Part shown: positions 16,692 through 26,003 of the stretch, piece after piece
Layout: every line of letters begins with the position of its first letter
Numbering within the stretch: the stretch's first letter is position 1
Origin: Microbacterium sp. 1S1
Lineage (GTDB): Bacteria; Actinomycetota; Actinomycetes; Actinomycetales; Microbacteriaceae
DNA length: 64,000 nucleotides
Direction: 5' to 3'
Assembly: GCF_008271365.1 (NCBI RefSeq)
Contig: NZ_CP043430.1
Span: 496,001-560,000 of the forward strand
Translations under genes and position numbers: made by a program
Notes under the pieces: model-generated
What the model was told of the DNA's origin: nothing
The model's database searches: none
What the model saw: the letters and a program-made list of their open reading frames with translations, nothing else

Positions 16692-17726
16692 TCAGGTCCG
16701 CTGGCGGTTGCGCAGCGAGTCGAGGAAGACGGCGAGCAGGACGACGACGCCGACGACGATGTTCTGCCACTCCGGCTGGATCGACATGATCCGCAGGCCG
16801 TTGACGAGAACGCTCATGATCAGCGCGCCGATCACGGTGCCGAGGATCGAGCCGCGTCCGCCGAGCAGCGAGGTGCCGCCGATGATCACGGCCGCGATGG
16901 CCTGCAGCTCGTATCCGGTGCCGATCTGCGGCTGGGCCGAGTCGAGGCGAGCCGCGATCACGATGCCCGCGATGCCGGTGAAGGCGCCGGCGAACATGTA
17001 GATGAGGATCGTCCAGCGGCGCGTGTTGACGCCGGAGAGCCGGGTGGCCTCCTCGTTCGAGCCGATCGCGAACGTGTACCGGCCGAGCAGCGTCTTCGAC
17101 AGCACGAGCCAGGCGACGATCGCGAGGGCGGCGGTGATGAGCACCGCGTTGGGGATGCCGGGGATGAGCACGCCGAGGGCGATCTTCTTGAAGTCGGGAG
17201 CCGAGGTCGAGAAGTAGATCGGCGCGACGTTGGAGATCACGAGCGCGAGGCCGCCGGCGATCATCATCATGGCCAGCGTCGCGATGAACGGAGGCAGCCG
17301 CAGGAAGGTGATGTTCACGCCGTTCACGAGCCCCATGAGCACGCCGGTCGCGATGCCGCCGAGTACACCCACCCACACGGGCAGGCCCATGTTGGTGATG
17401 AGCACGCCGGTCATCACGGCGCAGAGCGCCATGCCGGTACCGATGGACAGGTCGATGCCGCCGGTGATGATGACGAACGTCGTACCGAGGGCGAGGATGC
17501 CGATGACCGCGGTCGACAGCAGCACCGTGGCGATGTTGCTGAAGGTGAAGAAGTTCGGGCTGGCGATCGAGAAGAAGATCACGAGGACGATCAGGGTGCC
17601 GAACGCGAGGGACTGCTGGAACTGCCGCTTGAGGAATCCCGCGACGTCGCGCTTGTCGGTGTCCTCGTTGACGGCCGTCTGGATGATCGTCGTCGTCGAC
17701 GATCCGGACTGCTGTGGGGTGCTCAT
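16692..17726 (-). CDS. sugar ABC transporter permease (RbsC type)
   Basis: 344 residues, about eight to ten membrane helices after a 40-residue polar N-terminus. Family landmarks are TFVIITGGIDLSIGTGMALCAV and the late ERRG-like segment LLGRYTFAIGSNEEATRLSGV that contacts the ATPase. The CUT2 permease works as a homodimer with one double-domain ATPase. Its ATG overlaps the stop of the ATPase gene (17726), so the two are coupled; the binding-protein gene follows. Confidence 0.94.
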   Translation of the reverse strand: MSTPQQSGSSTTTIIQTAVNEDTDKRDVAGFLKRQFQQSLAFGTLIVLVIFFSIASPNFFTFSNIATVLLSTAVIGILALGTTFVIITGGIDLSIGTGMALCAVMTGVLITNMGLPVWVGVLGGIATGVLMGLVNGVNITFLRLPPFIATLAMMMIAGGLALVISNVAPIYFSTSAPDFKKIALGVLIPGIPNAVLITAALAIVAWLVLSKTLLGRYTFAIGSNEEATRLSGVNTRRWTILIYMFAGAFTGIAGIVIAARLDSAQPQIGTGYELQAIAAVIIGGTSLLGGRGSILGTVIGALIMSVLVNGLRIMSIQPEWQNIVVGVVVLLAVFLDSLRNRQRT

Positions 17727-19228
17727 CAGTCTTCCTCCCCGTGGGCTGCGAGTTGCATGATCTTCTCCTGGCTGGCTTCCTCGTTGCGGAGCGTCCCGGT
17801 GATGCGTCCGTTCGCGAACACGGCGATGCGGTTCGCGACGCGGAGGATCTCGGGGAGCTCCGACGAGATGACGATGATGGACTTGCCCGCGTCGGCGAGC
17901 TGCTGCATGAGGCGGTAGATCTCCTCCTTCGCGCCGACGTCGATACCTCGCGTCGGTTCGTCGAAGATGAGGACGTCGCAGTCGCGCATCAGCCACCGGG
18001 CGATGACGACCTTCTGCTGGTTCCCGCCGGAGAGGAGCTTGACGACCTGGTTGACCGACGGGGTCTTGATCCGGAGCTGCTGGACGTACTCCTTCGTGCG
18101 GTTCTTCGCCTTGCTGTCGCCCATCCAGCCGATGCCGTTGGCGTAGGAGCCGAGGGAGGCCAGCACGGTGTTGAACGTGACGTCCTGTTCGAGCATGAGG
18201 CCGAGCAACTTGCGGTCCTCGGAGAGGTAGCCGACGCCGTGCTTGACCGCGTCCGCGGGCTGGGCGATGCGCGCCGCGCGACCGCCGATCGTGATCGTGC
18301 CGGCGTCGCGGTGATCGGCACCGATGACGGCACGGGCGGTCTCGGTGCGTCCGGCGCCCATGAGGCCGGCGAACCCGAGGATCTCTCCCTTGTGGAGCTG
18401 GAAGGACACGTCCTTCAGGAGCTTTCGCGTGGACAGCCCCTGGACGTCGAGCACGATCGGGTCGTTGAGGTGCTCGCGCGCCTGCGGCCGGGTGCCTTCG
18501 TCGATCACGCGGCCGACCATCATCTCGATGATCGTCGGGATCGTGATCTCGGACTTGTCGAGTGATCCGATGTATGTGCCGTCGCGGAGCACGGTCACGC
18601 GGTCGGCGAGGCGTCGCAGCTCATCCATGCGGTGCGAGATGTAGACGATGCCGGTGCCGCGGGCCCTGAGCTGATCGATGAGCACGAACAGGGTCTCGAC
18701 CTCGCTGTCGGTGAGGGCCGAGGTCGGCTCGTCCATGATGAGGACCTTGGCGTTGAAGGACAGCGCCTTGGCGATCTCGACCATCTGCTGCTCGGCCACC
18801 GTGAGGTCTCCCACGCGCTGTCGCGGGTCGAGGTGGATGTCGAGGCGCTGCAACAGCTCGGCCGTCTGGCGGTTGAGCTTGCGCTCGGACAGGAACGGGC
18901 CGGCGGTGGGCTCCCGCCCGACGTAGATGTTCTGCGCGACGGTGAGGTCGGGCATGAGGTTGAGTTCCTGGTGGATGATCGTGATTCCCAGCTCCTGCGC
19001 CTGCAGTGGGCTGGTGAGCTCGACCTCCTGACCCTCGAACGTGATCGTGCCCTCGTCCTTGGTGTAGATCCCGGAGAGGATCTTCATCAGGGTGGACTTG
19101 CCGGCGCCGTTCTCGCCCACGAGCACGAGCACCTCACCGGCACGGACCTCGAGATGCACGTCCTTCAGCGCCTGGACACCGGGGAACCCTTTGCTGATCC
19201 CCTCGACCCTGAGGATGGGTCCACTCAT
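17726..19228 (-). CDS. sugar ABC transporter ATP-binding protein (RbsA/MglA type)
   Basis: 500 residues with two fused nucleotide-binding domains, usual for CUT2 importers. N half: Walker A GENGAGKST, signature replaced by LTVAEQQ, Walker B VLIMDEPTSAL. C half: degenerate Walker A (GLMGAGRTE), full signature LSGGNQQK, Walker B VLIFDEPTRGID. Only the first site keeps a complete Walker A, as in RbsA. It is the first gene of the operon; a promoter and a FadR-type operator-like sequence lie in the 180-bp upstream gap. ATG at 19228 fits MSGPILRVEGISKGFPG, the normal N-terminus. Confidence 0.95.
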   Translation of the reverse strand: MSGPILRVEGISKGFPGVQALKDVHLEVRAGEVLVLVGENGAGKSTLMKILSGIYTKDEGTITFEGQEVELTSPLQAQELGITIIHQELNLMPDLTVAQNIYVGREPTAGPFLSERKLNRQTAELLQRLDIHLDPRQRVGDLTVAEQQMVEIAKALSFNAKVLIMDEPTSALTDSEVETLFVLIDQLRARGTGIVYISHRMDELRRLADRVTVLRDGTYIGSLDKSEITIPTIIEMMVGRVIDEGTRPQAREHLNDPIVLDVQGLSTRKLLKDVSFQLHKGEILGFAGLMGAGRTETARAVIGADHRDAGTITIGGRAARIAQPADAVKHGVGYLSEDRKLLGLMLEQDVTFNTVLASLGSYANGIGWMGDSKAKNRTKEYVQQLRIKTPSVNQVVKLLSGGNQQKVVIARWLMRDCDVLIFDEPTRGIDVGAKEEIYRLMQQLADAGKSIIVISSELPEILRVANRIAVFANGRITGTLRNEEASQEKIMQLAAHGEED

Positions 19229-19286
19229 GCGCTCACCTGCTTCCTTGAAGGTTCTGTCGCGATTCCGGCGGACCGTTCCGCCGTAA

Positions 19287-19348
19287 ACATCGGATCAATT
19301 CTGCGACCTGCACCCGGGTCAGTGCAAGTTGTACCTAAATGTATCTAA
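19287..19348 (-). promoter_or_regulatory. promoter region of the rbs-type importer operon
   Basis: On the minus strand a candidate promoter reads TTGCAC (19327-19322), 18-bp spacer, CAGAAT (19303-19298). Directly downstream is TGATCCGATGTTTA (reverse of 19285-19298), a degenerate relative of the ACATC-S-GATGT palindromes of the fucose-type cluster. Just upstream of the -35 is a 10-bp-phased direct repeat, GTACCTAA at 19331 and GTATCTAA at 19341, which could be an activator site. Further up, 19368-19383 (ACCTGTAATAACATCT) resembles half of the HutC-type operator. Confidence 0.45.
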
Positions 19349-19408
19349 CGATCGGCGGCGAGGGAAGACCTGTAATAACATCTTGATCTCGACCGCCCGA
19401 CTCCGCCC

Positions 19409-20278
19409 TCAGTGGAGCCGTATCGAGTCCACCGCGACGAGCTTGTCGCGGATGTAGGCATTCGCGTGAGCGCCCAGCTCGTCGTTGTCCGTCCAGAGGT
19501 TCCGCCAGATGCCGAGCATCCGGCTGAGATCCGGAGCGACCACCGCCGAGGAGAACGACTCGAACACGATCGGGCCGTCATAGCCGATGCGCCCGAGGGC
19601 CTTGAAGAACGCGTCGAAGTCGACCGTCCCGGTGCCGAGATAACCGCGGTGGCTCTCGCCGATGTGCACGTACCGGAGCGCCGGAGCCGCATCCAGCACC
19701 GGCGCGAACATGCCCGACTCCTCGATGTTCATGTGGTACGTGTCGAGGTGGATCCCGAGGTTCGGACGGTCGACCTCACCGACGTACGCGAGCGCCTGCC
19801 GTGCGGTGTTCAGCACGTTGGTCTCGTAGCGGTTGACGACCTCGAGCGCGACCGAGACGCCGCGTTCGGCGGCGTGGTCCGCCACCCGCGCGATGGTGCG
19901 ACGGCTCGATACCAGGCCTTCGGGCGTCACCGGGTCCATGTACTTCTTCATGGCGCTGTAGATCACGCCGCAGAAGTGGCTGCCGCCCAGCTCGGCGAGC
20001 ACGTCGACCGCGCGGAGCAGGAGCGCTTCACCCGCGGCGACCACGGCGGGGTCGCCACTCGTGACGTCGGTCTCGTCGGAGAGCCCGAGCGAGGCGCTGA
20101 CGGCGAGCCCGTGTTCGGCGAGAGCGGCCTTCGCAGCCTCGACATCGAAGGAGAACGGATCCATGAGCGGGAACTCGATGAGGTCGAAGCCCGCCCGCTT
20201 CGTCTTCTCCACCGCGAGCCGGATACCGTCCGCGTCGAAGGTCCCCGTCCAGACGAGTCCGTGGCAGCCGATGTTCAT
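19409..20278 (-). CDS. ketose 3-epimerase (D-psicose/D-tagatose 3-epimerase family)
   Basis: 289 residues, TIM barrel of the AP-endonuclease-2 type. The four metal/catalytic segments match D-psicose 3-epimerases: EVVNRYETNVLNT (Glu), HLDTYHMNIEESGM (Asp), YVHIGESHRGYLG (His) and VFESFSS (Glu). Length is typical for these tetrameric Mn/Co enzymes, which interconvert fructose/psicose or sorbose/tagatose. It is divergent from a LacI regulator across twin operators and in the same direction as the importer 180 bp downstream, so psicose-like ketose uptake and use is a reasonable guess (inference). Some family members act instead on inositols or sugar acids. Confidence 0.88.
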   Translation of the reverse strand: MNIGCHGLVWTGTFDADGIRLAVEKTKRAGFDLIEFPLMDPFSFDVEAAKAALAEHGLAVSASLGLSDETDVTSGDPAVVAAGEALLLRAVDVLAELGGSHFCGVIYSAMKKYMDPVTPEGLVSSRRTIARVADHAAERGVSVALEVVNRYETNVLNTARQALAYVGEVDRPNLGIHLDTYHMNIEESGMFAPVLDAAPALRYVHIGESHRGYLGTGTVDFDAFFKALGRIGYDGPIVFESFSSAVVAPDLSRMLGIWRNLWTDNDELGAHANAYIRDKLVAVDSIRLH

Positions 20279-20319
20279 GAACGCTCCTCCGGCGGGTGTC
20301 CGGCACCGTCGCCGCGCGG

Positions 20320-20406
20320 ACTTGGCACGTTACAAGTCCGGTGTGAGAGTCACGCTACGTCGCCGATGAAGAGAGGTCAAGAACTTTCTTGGCACGTTAC
20401 AAGTCC
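20320..20406. promoter_or_regulatory. twin LacI-type operators between epimerase and lacI genes
   Basis: CTTGGCACGTTACAAGTCC occurs twice, at 20321-20339 and 20388-20406, exactly 67 bp apart. Each is a CG-centred imperfect palindrome (TTG..AC|GT..CAA) of LacI-family type; the first extends to ACTTG/CAAGT arms. A candidate lacI promoter TTGGCA (20389-20394), 17 bp, TAGCCT (20412-20417) overlaps the second copy. For the divergent epimerase gene TTGACC (20380-20375), 17 bp, TAGCGT lies between the copies. This fits autoregulation plus repression of the epimerase, perhaps with looping. Confidence 0.7.
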
Positions 20407-20448
20407 TCCGCTAGCCTGGCGTCATCCGATTCGATGACGAGGAGTTCC

Positions 20449-21450
20449 ATGCCCGCGAGCGTGAAGGACGTCGCCGCCCTCGCGGGGGTCTCCCCGTCGA
20501 CCGTCTCGAACTACCTCAACCACCCCCACGTCCTCGGCGCCGCCAGCCGTGAACGCGTGCGCGCCGCGATCGACGAGCTCGGCTTCGTACCGAACGAATC
20601 GGCGCGCCAGCTCCGCGCCGGGTCGAGCAAGGCCCTCGCCCTCATCCTCCTCGACGCCTGGCTGCCGTATTTCAACGACCTCTCGCGCGGCGTCGACGAC
20701 GTGGCCCGCGAGGGCGGCTGGTCCCTCTTCTTCAGCGACAGCGCCCGCGACGCCGCCCGCGAGGAACAGAACATCGACATGTTCGAGGCGCACCGGGTGC
20801 AGGGCATCGTCATCTATCCGCGCGGCGACGTCGTGTCGCGGCTGGAACAGCTCGCGACACGCGGCATCCGCTCCGTCGTCGTCGGTCCCATCCGCGATTC
20901 GCCGTCCGTCGCCTCGATCACCTTCGACGACCGCGGCGGAGGACGGTCGGCCGGCGAGCACCTGCTCACCCTCGGCCGGCGCCGCATCCTGTTCCTCGGA
21001 GCCCCGGCCGTGAGCCAGTCGAACGACCGTCTCGCCGGTCTGCGCGACGCGGTGGCGGGGACCGGCGCGCACGTCTCCGTCATCGACGTGGAGCACCTCA
21101 CGACCGAGGACGGACTCCGCGCGGGGGCACACCTCGCGGAGCTCCCCGTGGGCCGGCGCCCCGACGCGATCTTCGCCGCGAACGACGGAGTCGCTCTCGG
21201 CGTGCTGACGCAACTGCTCCGCCACGGCATCAGGGTGCCGGAGGAGATCGCGCTCATCGGGTTCGACGACGTGGCCGCCGCGCACCAGGGCGTCGTGCCG
21301 CTGACGAGCGTCCGCCAGCCGGGCTACGAGATCGGCCGGGCCGCCGGCGCCGCGCTGCTGCAACTCCTCGCCGCCCCCACGGCCCCGCCGCCGGCCCCCA
21401 CCCCGTTCCCTGCGGAGCTCATCGTGCGGGAGTCCACCGTCGGGCGCTGA
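20449..21450 (+). CDS. LacI-family transcriptional regulator
   Basis: 333 residues. Residues 4-55 are a standard LacI helix-turn-helix and hinge (VKDVAALAGVSPSTVSNYLNHP, then FVPNESARQLRAG), followed by the periplasmic-binding-like sensor (IFAANDGVALGVLTQLL, ALIGFDDVAAAHQGVVPLTSV). GAGGAG five bases before ATG 20449 sets the start. It is divergent from the ketose 3-epimerase and probably binds the twin operators in between. The effector is likely the epimerase substrate or product. Convergent with fucU, with an inverted repeat in the gap. Confidence 0.94.
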   Translation: MPASVKDVAALAGVSPSTVSNYLNHPHVLGAASRERVRAAIDELGFVPNESARQLRAGSSKALALILLDAWLPYFNDLSRGVDDVAREGGWSLFFSDSARDAAREEQNIDMFEAHRVQGIVIYPRGDVVSRLEQLATRGIRSVVVGPIRDSPSVASITFDDRGGGRSAGEHLLTLGRRRILFLGAPAVSQSNDRLAGLRDAVAGTGAHVSVIDVEHLTTEDGLRAGAHLAELPVGRRPDAIFAANDGVALGVLTQLLRHGIRVPEEIALIGFDDVAAAHQGVVPLTSVRQPGYEIGRAAGAALLQLLAAPTAPPPAPTPFPAELIVRESTVGR

Positions 21451-21460
21451 TCCCGTGGTT

Positions 21461-21539
21461 CACAACTCAGGAGAAGCGCATACCTCCGTGTCGAAATGGC
21501 CCCTCCGACCGCTCGCGCGCCGCAGACTCCGGAGTTGTG
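21461..21539. repeat. inverted-repeat element between convergent genes
   Basis: CACAACTCAGGAG (21461-21473) is complementary to CTCCGGAGTTGTG (21527-21539) apart from a one-base mismatch, with a 53-base centre. It fills the gap between the convergent lacI and fucU genes. The architecture looks like a small palindromic dispersed element rather than a simple terminator; it may still act as one. Confidence 0.5.
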
Positions 21540-21546
21540 GACGGCG

Positions 21547-21966
21547 TCAGGCGGAGGGGTGGCCGACCACGCCCTTCCGCAGCAGCGCATTGCCGTACTT
21601 GCGCGTCTCCCCGGTGCGCACCATCAGGTACGCCTCCTTCGCGACGTCGTAGTACGCGAAGCGCTCGACGAAGCGGGTCGTGTCGAGCTCCGTGCCCGCG
21701 GCGGCCATCAGCTCGCGCTGCACCTCCAGGACCTCGCCGTCGGCCGAGGTCATGAGGTCGATCCCCGGCGCGTCGTCGAGGGGCAGCACACTCCGGATGG
21801 CCGCGACGACCTCCGGCGTCGTCGTACCGGGAAGGTCGACCACACGCGCACCGAGACCCCACGCCGGGAAGTGCGCGTCGGCGACGACCACGGCGTCGGA
21901 GTGCCCCATCCGGTCGAGATGCAGCAGCAGCTCCCCGGTCAGCAGCGGGTGGATTCCTTCGAGCAC
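21547..21966 (-). CDS. fucU: L-fucose mutarotase (RbsD/FucU family)
   Basis: 139 residues of the RbsD/FucU family: LEGIHPLLTGELLLHLDRMGHSD at the N-terminus carries the catalytic His region, VVADAHFPAW follows, and the C-terminus has RTGETRKYGNALLRKG, typical of FucU. Interconverts alpha and beta pyranose anomers of L-fucose so that the beta-specific dehydrogenase can act. GTG 21966 is preceded by GAGGAG. It is 26 bp behind the aldo/keto reductase gene at the end of the fucose-type operon. Specific naming as FucU rather than RbsD rests on the context and the YGN motif. Confidence 0.88.
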   Translation of the reverse strand: MLEGIHPLLTGELLLHLDRMGHSDAVVVADAHFPAWGLGARVVDLPGTTTPEVVAAIRSVLPLDDAPGIDLMTSADGEVLEVQRELMAAAGTELDTTRFVERFAYYDVAKEAYLMVRTGETRKYGNALLRKGVVGHPSA

Positions 21967-21992
21967 GGCGGCTCCTCTCGGTCGGGAGGCGG

Positions 21993-22961
21993 TCAGGACG
22001 CGGGGATCAGGCCCTCGGCTGCGAGGTTCGCCCACAGCGCCGGAGGGACCTCCAGGGCAGCGTACTCGGCGTTCTGCCGGAGCTGCGCCGGGCGGCTGCC
22101 GCCGACGACGACCGACCGGACGACGTCGGACTGCAACGGGAACTGGATGGCGGCGGCGGGAAGCGGCACGTCGTGATCGGCGCACACCGCGGCGATGCGC
22201 ACGAGCCGGTCCCACAGCTCGTCCGGGAGCTGTCCGTACTCGTAACGGCCGTCACGCCGCGGCTCGTTCGCCGCGAGCAGTCCGGAGTTGAACACCGACG
22301 CCGCCACGATCCCGGTCCCGGTCGCGCGGCACGCGGGCAGCACGTCGACCGCGGCGGGCTGCTCCAGCAGCGTGTAGCGGCCGGCCACCATCACGAGGTC
22401 GAGGTCGGCGGAGCGCACCGACGCCGCGAGCGCTTCGGAGACCATCGAGCCGATGCCGATCGCGGTCACCTCGCCGTCCGCGCGCAGCTGCTCCAGGGCG
22501 GGAAGGGCCTCGGCGAGCGCGAGGTCGAGGGCGTGCCGCTCCGGGTCGTGCAGGTAGAGGAGGTCGATGCGCTCGATGCCGAGCCGTTCGCGGGACTCCT
22601 CCAGGCTCGTCCGGATGCCGTCGGCCGAGAAGTCCCACACGCGCTGGAGGTCGTCCGGCACGTGGAAGTCATTGGCGGTGTCGAGGCCGCCGTCGTGGTC
22701 GGGGTTCGGGCGCAGCAGCCGACCGACCTTGGTCGAGAGCACGTACTCGTCGCGCGGCTTGGTCTGCAGGAAGGCTCCGAGACGCCGTTCGGAGAGGCCG
22801 AGGCCGTAGTGCGGAGCCGTGTCGTAGAAGCGGATGCCGCTGTCCCACGCCGCGTCGAGCACGGCCCAGGCGTCGTCGTCGGACAGCGCGCGGAACAGGT
22901 TGCCGACGTTCGCGGCGCCATAGCCGAGCGACGGGACGGTCAGGCGATCAGACGGTGACAT
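21993..22961 (-). CDS. aldo/keto reductase, probable L-fucose 1-dehydrogenase
   Basis: About 322 residues with the AKR catalytic tetrad: Asp and Tyr in [18 protein letters not shown], Lys in VLSTKVGR, His in LLYLHDPE. The sequence resembles the D-threo-aldose/L-fucose dehydrogenase branch, which oxidises L-fucose to L-fucono-lactone with NAD(P). It overlaps the 3' end of the dehydratase gene; ATG 22961 is preferred, with GTG 22967 possible. Together with the mutarotase, lactonase, dehydratase, SDR and FAH genes around it this gives a complete non-phosphorylating pathway, which makes the substrate call better than the family alone would allow. Confidence 0.85.
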   Translation of the reverse strand: MSPSDRLTVPSLGYGAANVGNLFRALSDDDAWAVLDAAWDSGIRFYDTAPHYGLGLSERRLGAFLQTKPRDEYVLSTKVGRLLRPNPDHDGGLDTANDFHVPDDLQRVWDFSADGIRTSLEESRERLGIERIDLLYLHDPERHALDLALAEALPALEQLRADGEVTAIGIGSMVSEALAASVRSADLDLVMVAGRYTLLEQPAAVDVLPACRATGTGIVAASVFNSGLLAANEPRRDGRYEYGQLPDELWDRLVRIAAVCADHDVPLPAAAIQFPLQSDVVRSVVVGGSRPAQLRQNAEYAALEVPPALWANLAAEGLIPAS

Positions 22962-24243
22962 GCGCACCCGTCCAGGTGTACTCCACGATGCTGTCGGCCT
23001 TCATCTCCATGCCGGTGCCCGGCGCGGTCGGGGCCCTGTACGAACCACCCTGGATGTCGGTCGGCACGACGAAGTGCTCGTGCAGGTGGTCGACGAACTC
23101 GATGAGGCGGCCCTCGCGGGTGCCGGAGACGGCGACGAAGTCGAACATCGACAGGTGCTGCACGGCCTCGCACAGCCCGACACCGCCCGCGTGCGGGCAC
23201 ACCGGTACGTCGAACTTCGCCGCGAGCAGCAGGTTCGCGATGTTCTCGTTGACGCCAGCGACGCGGACGGCATCGATCTGCATGACCGAGATCGCGCCCG
23301 CCTGCAGGAGCTGCTTGAAGATCATGCGGTTCTGCGCGTGCTCACCGGTGGCGACGCGGATGGGGGCGACGCCGCGCGCGATCTCGGCATGGCCGAGGAT
23401 GTCGTCGGGGCTCGTGGGTTCCTCGATCCAGGCGGGGTGGAATTCGGCGAGCGCGTTCACCCACTCGATCGCCTCCGACACCTCCCAGCGCTGGTTCGCG
23501 TCGATCGCGATGGGGAAGTCCGGTCCGCACACCTCCCGAGCCTTGCGGAAGCGGCGGATGTCGTCTTGGAGGTCGGCGCCCACCTTGAGCTTGATCTGGG
23601 TGAAGCCGTCCGCCATCGCCTCGCGGGCGAGGCGTTCGAGCTTCTCGTCGGAGTAGCCGAGCCAGCCGGGGCTGGTGGTGTAACCGGGGTAGCCGGTGGC
23701 GAGGAGCTCCTGCTCGCGCTCGGCCCGGCCGGGCTCGGCGGCACGCAGGATCGTCAGCGCCTCGTCACGGGTGAGAGCGTTGGTGAGGTAGCGGAAGTCG
23801 ACGAGGTCGACCAGCTCTTCGGGGGTCATCCGGGCGAGGAGCTGCCAGAGCGGCAGGCCGGCGCGCTTGGCCTTGATGTCCCACAGTGCGTTGATGACGG
23901 CGCCGATGGCCATGTGCATGACGCCCTTCTCGGGGCCGAGCCAACGCAGTTGCGAGTCGCCGATGATCTCGCGGAACGTGCCGCCCATGTCATCGAGCAG
24001 CGGCTCGATCTCGCGTCCGACGAGGTGCCCGGCGAGCGCGTCGATCGCGGCGACCTGCACGTCGTTGCCGCGTCCGATCGTGAACACGAAGGCGTGGCCC
24101 TCGATACCGTCCTCGGCATCCGTGCGCACGATGACGTAGGCGGCGGAGTAGTCGGGGTCCGGGTTCATCGCGTCGGAGCCGTCCAGGCTCAGCGATGTCG
24201 GAAAGCGAATGTCGGTGGTGTCGAGGGCGACGATACGGCTCAC
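22948..24243 (-). CDS. L-fuconate dehydratase (enolase superfamily)
   Basis: 431 residues. The capping domain carries [22 protein letters not shown], characteristic of L-fuconate dehydratases; the barrel has KxK (IKLKVGAD), metal ligands Asp (AIDANQRW), Glu ([10 protein letters not shown]) and Glu (ATGEHAQN), and the His base (PHAGGVGL). Removes water from L-fuconate to give 2-keto-3-deoxy-L-fuconate. GTG 24243 is chosen because GAGAGGAA stands four bases before it and the protein begins at the normal family start; the longer open frame upstream is antisense to the FAH gene. Divergent from the FAH gene over an operator-bearing promoter. Confidence 0.93.
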   Translation of the reverse strand: MSRIVALDTTDIRFPTSLSLDGSDAMNPDPDYSAAYVIVRTDAEDGIEGHAFVFTIGRGNDVQVAAIDALAGHLVGREIEPLLDDMGGTFREIIGDSQLRWLGPEKGVMHMAIGAVINALWDIKAKRAGLPLWQLLARMTPEELVDLVDFRYLTNALTRDEALTILRAAEPGRAEREQELLATGYPGYTTSPGWLGYSDEKLERLAREAMADGFTQIKLKVGADLQDDIRRFRKAREVCGPDFPIAIDANQRWEVSEAIEWVNALAEFHPAWIEEPTSPDDILGHAEIARGVAPIRVATGEHAQNRMIFKQLLQAGAISVMQIDAVRVAGVNENIANLLLAAKFDVPVCPHAGGVGLCEAVQHLSMFDFVAVSGTREGRLIEFVDHLHEHFVVPTDIQGGSYRAPTAPGTGMEMKADSIVEYTWTGAHVTV

Positions 24244-24286
24244 GGGGTTCCTCTCCCTGCGCGGGTCGTTCTTCCACGCGGATCCC

Positions 24287-24320
24287 TTGGAGTGTAAACA
24301 TCCGATGTCTATACTGTCAA
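24287..24320. promoter_or_regulatory. divergent promoters around one FadR-type palindrome
   Basis: ACATC-C-GATGT at 24298-24308 is a perfect odd palindrome. A plus-strand promoter TTGGAG (24287-24292), 17 bp, TATACT (24310-24315) and a minus-strand promoter TTGACA (24320-24315), 18 bp, TACACT (24296-24291) both run through it, so one bound repressor would silence the dehydratase operon and the FAH operon together. The same palindrome stands before the regulator gene at 27.6 kb. Confidence 0.75.
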
Positions 24321-24366
24321 CGAGACCGGCCGCTGAGCAGCGGCCTCCCGAACGATCAGGAGAATC

Positions 24367-25227
24367 ATGAAGTTCGCGCGGCTCGGCACCCCGGGGGCGG
24401 AGATCCCCGTCCTCCTGGAGGGTGACCGCTACCTCGACCTCCGCCCGGTGACATCCGATGTCAACGGCGACTTCCTTGCGGGAGACTTCGTCGCCCGTGT
24501 CGCCGCCGCCCGCGACGCCGGGGAGCTCCCCGAGCTGCCGGATGCCGCGGCGATGCGCATCGGCGCCCCGATCGCCCGCCCAAGCGCGGTCATCTGCATC
24601 GGCATGAACTACGCCGCCCACGCGGCGGAGTCGGGGTCGGAGCCGCCGACCATCCCCATCATCTTCCTCAAGACGCCCAACACGGTCGTCGGCCCGAACG
24701 ACGCCGTGACCATCCCGCGCGGGAGCGAGAAGACGGACTGGGAGGTCGAGCTCGGCATCGTGATCGGCTCCCGCACCGCATACCTCGACTCCCCGGAAGA
24801 GTCGATGGCGCACGTGGCCGGCTTCGTCGCCGCGAACGACGTGTCCGAGCGCGACTTCCAGATGGCGGTCTCCGGCGGGCAGTGGTCGAAGGGAAAGATC
24901 GCGTTCGGCTTCAACCCCACCGGCCCGTGGCTGGTCACCCCTGACGAGGTGGACCACCAGGCGCTCGGTCTCCGCAGCTTCGTGAACGGCGAGCCGCGAC
25001 AGGACTCGAACACGAGCGACATGATCTTCACGGTCGAGCAGATCGTGCACCACCTGTCCCAGTACGTGACGCTCGAGCCCGGTGACCTGATCCTCACCGG
25101 CACCCCGCAGGGCGTGGCCCTGTCCGGCAAGTACCCCTACCTGGCCGCGGGCGATGTGGTCGAGATCGAGATCGACGGCCTCGGGCGCCAGCGCCAGGAC
25201 TTCATCGCATGGGAGGCAGAGAAGTGA
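24367..25227 (+). CDS. fumarylacetoacetate-hydrolase-family enzyme, probable 2,4-diketo-3-deoxy-L-fuconate hydrolase
   Basis: 286 residues of the FAH family: [14 protein letters not shown], metal ligands in [24 protein letters not shown], and the late [10 protein letters not shown]. In L-fucose and L-rhamnose non-phosphorylating pathways such enzymes split 2,4-diketo-3-deoxy-sugar acids to pyruvate and lactate. ATG 24367 follows AGGAG. Its stop overlaps the SDR start (GTGA), so the dehydrogenase that would make its substrate is coupled to it. A perfect 15-bp operator-like palindrome lies within its codons 28-33. Confidence 0.9.
   Translation: MKFARLGTPGAEIPVLLEGDRYLDLRPVTSDVNGDFLAGDFVARVAAARDAGELPELPDAAAMRIGAPIARPSAVICIGMNYAAHAAESGSEPPTIPIIFLKTPNTVVGPNDAVTIPRGSEKTDWEVELGIVIGSRTAYLDSPEESMAHVAGFVAANDVSERDFQMAVSGGQWSKGKIAFGFNPTGPWLVTPDEVDHQALGLRSFVNGEPRQDSNTSDMIFTVEQIVHHLSQYVTLEPGDLILTGTPQGVALSGKYPYLAAGDVVEIEIDGLGRQRQDFIAWEAEK
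24449..24463. promoter_or_regulatory. intragenic FadR-type palindrome inside the FAH gene
   Basis: TGACATC-C-GATGTCA is a perfect palindrome with seven-base arms, better than the promoter copy 153 bp upstream (centre to centre). It sits inside the FAH coding frame. A position inside the transcribed gene suggests a roadblock or looping auxiliary operator. Confidence 0.65.
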
Positions 25228-26003
25228 CCGTTCCGCAGAGTCAGGAATCGATCGCCGGTGGCACGGACGGACTCGTCGCCATCGTGACCGGAGGAGCGTC
25301 CGGGATCGGTGCGGCCATCGCGCACCGTCTGCACGACGACGGCGTCACCGTCGCCGTCCTCGACCGCGGCACGACCAACGCCGACGGGCGCTTCGCCGCG
25401 TTCACCGCCGACGTCTCCGACCGCGCAAGCGTGGAGGCCGCGGTCGCCGCCGTCGCCGAGCGCTTCGGGCGCATCGACATCGTCGTCAACAACGCCGGCA
25501 TCGGTGCGCAGGGTGACATCGCGGCAAACGACGACGACGAGTGGGCCCGCGTCCTCTCCATCAACGTCACGGGCATCGCGCGTGTGACCACGGCCGCACT
25601 TCCGTGGTTGCGGAAGTCTCCCGCGGCCGCGGTGTGCAACACGGCCTCGATCGCCTCGACCACCGGGCTCCCCCAGCGGGCCCTGTACTCCGCGTCGAAG
25701 GGGGCCGTGTCGGCTCTGACCCGCGCGATGGCCGCCGACCACCTGCGGGAAGGCATCCGCGTCAACGCCGTCAACCCCGGCACCGCGGACACGCCCTGGG
25801 TCGGACGACTGCTCGACTCCGCGGCCGACCCCGCCGCGGAACGTGCAGCACTGGAGGCACGGCAGCCGCATGGACGGCTCGTGAGCCCGGACGAGGTCGC
25901 CGCGGCCGTGGCCTACCTCGTGAGCCCTGCCGCGGGTTCGACCACCGGCACCTTCATCGAGGTCGACGGGGGTATGGCGCAGCTCCGCCTCCGCCCCGAG
26001 TGA
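25224..26003 (+). CDS. SDR dehydrogenase, probable 2-keto-3-deoxy-L-fuconate dehydrogenase
   Basis: 259 residues, classical short-chain dehydrogenase: cofactor motif [19 protein letters not shown], catalytic Ser in NTASIAS and YSASK, and a C-terminal [14 protein letters not shown]. In this cluster it would oxidise 2-keto-3-deoxy-L-fuconate to the 2,4-diketo acid. GTG 25224 lies seven bases after GGGAGG and overlaps the FAH stop, so it is preferred over the upstream ATG at 25209. It is the last gene before a 690-bp repeat-filled spacer. Confidence 0.88.
   Translation: MTVPQSQESIAGGTDGLVAIVTGGASGIGAAIAHRLHDDGVTVAVLDRGTTNADGRFAAFTADVSDRASVEAAVAAVAERFGRIDIVVNNAGIGAQGDIAANDDDEWARVLSINVTGIARVTTAALPWLRKSPAAAVCNTASIASTTGLPQRALYSASKGAVSALTRAMAADHLREGIRVNAVNPGTADTPWVGRLLDSAADPAAERAALEARQPHGRLVSPDEVAAAVAYLVSPAAGSTTGTFIEVDGGMAQLRLRPE

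Noticed and set aside
22961..22967. GTG 22967 as start of the L-fucose dehydrogenase-like gene
   Set aside because: ATG 22961 is two codons further in and needs no rare start; neither has a clear ribosome-binding site, so the choice is tentative.
21993..24243. Assignment of the cluster to L-rhamnose rather than L-fucose
   Set aside because: The FucU-type mutarotase and the fuconate-dehydratase-type capping segment favour fucose. Rhamnose or D-arabinose-type substrates are not excluded, so the wording is kept as fucose-type.
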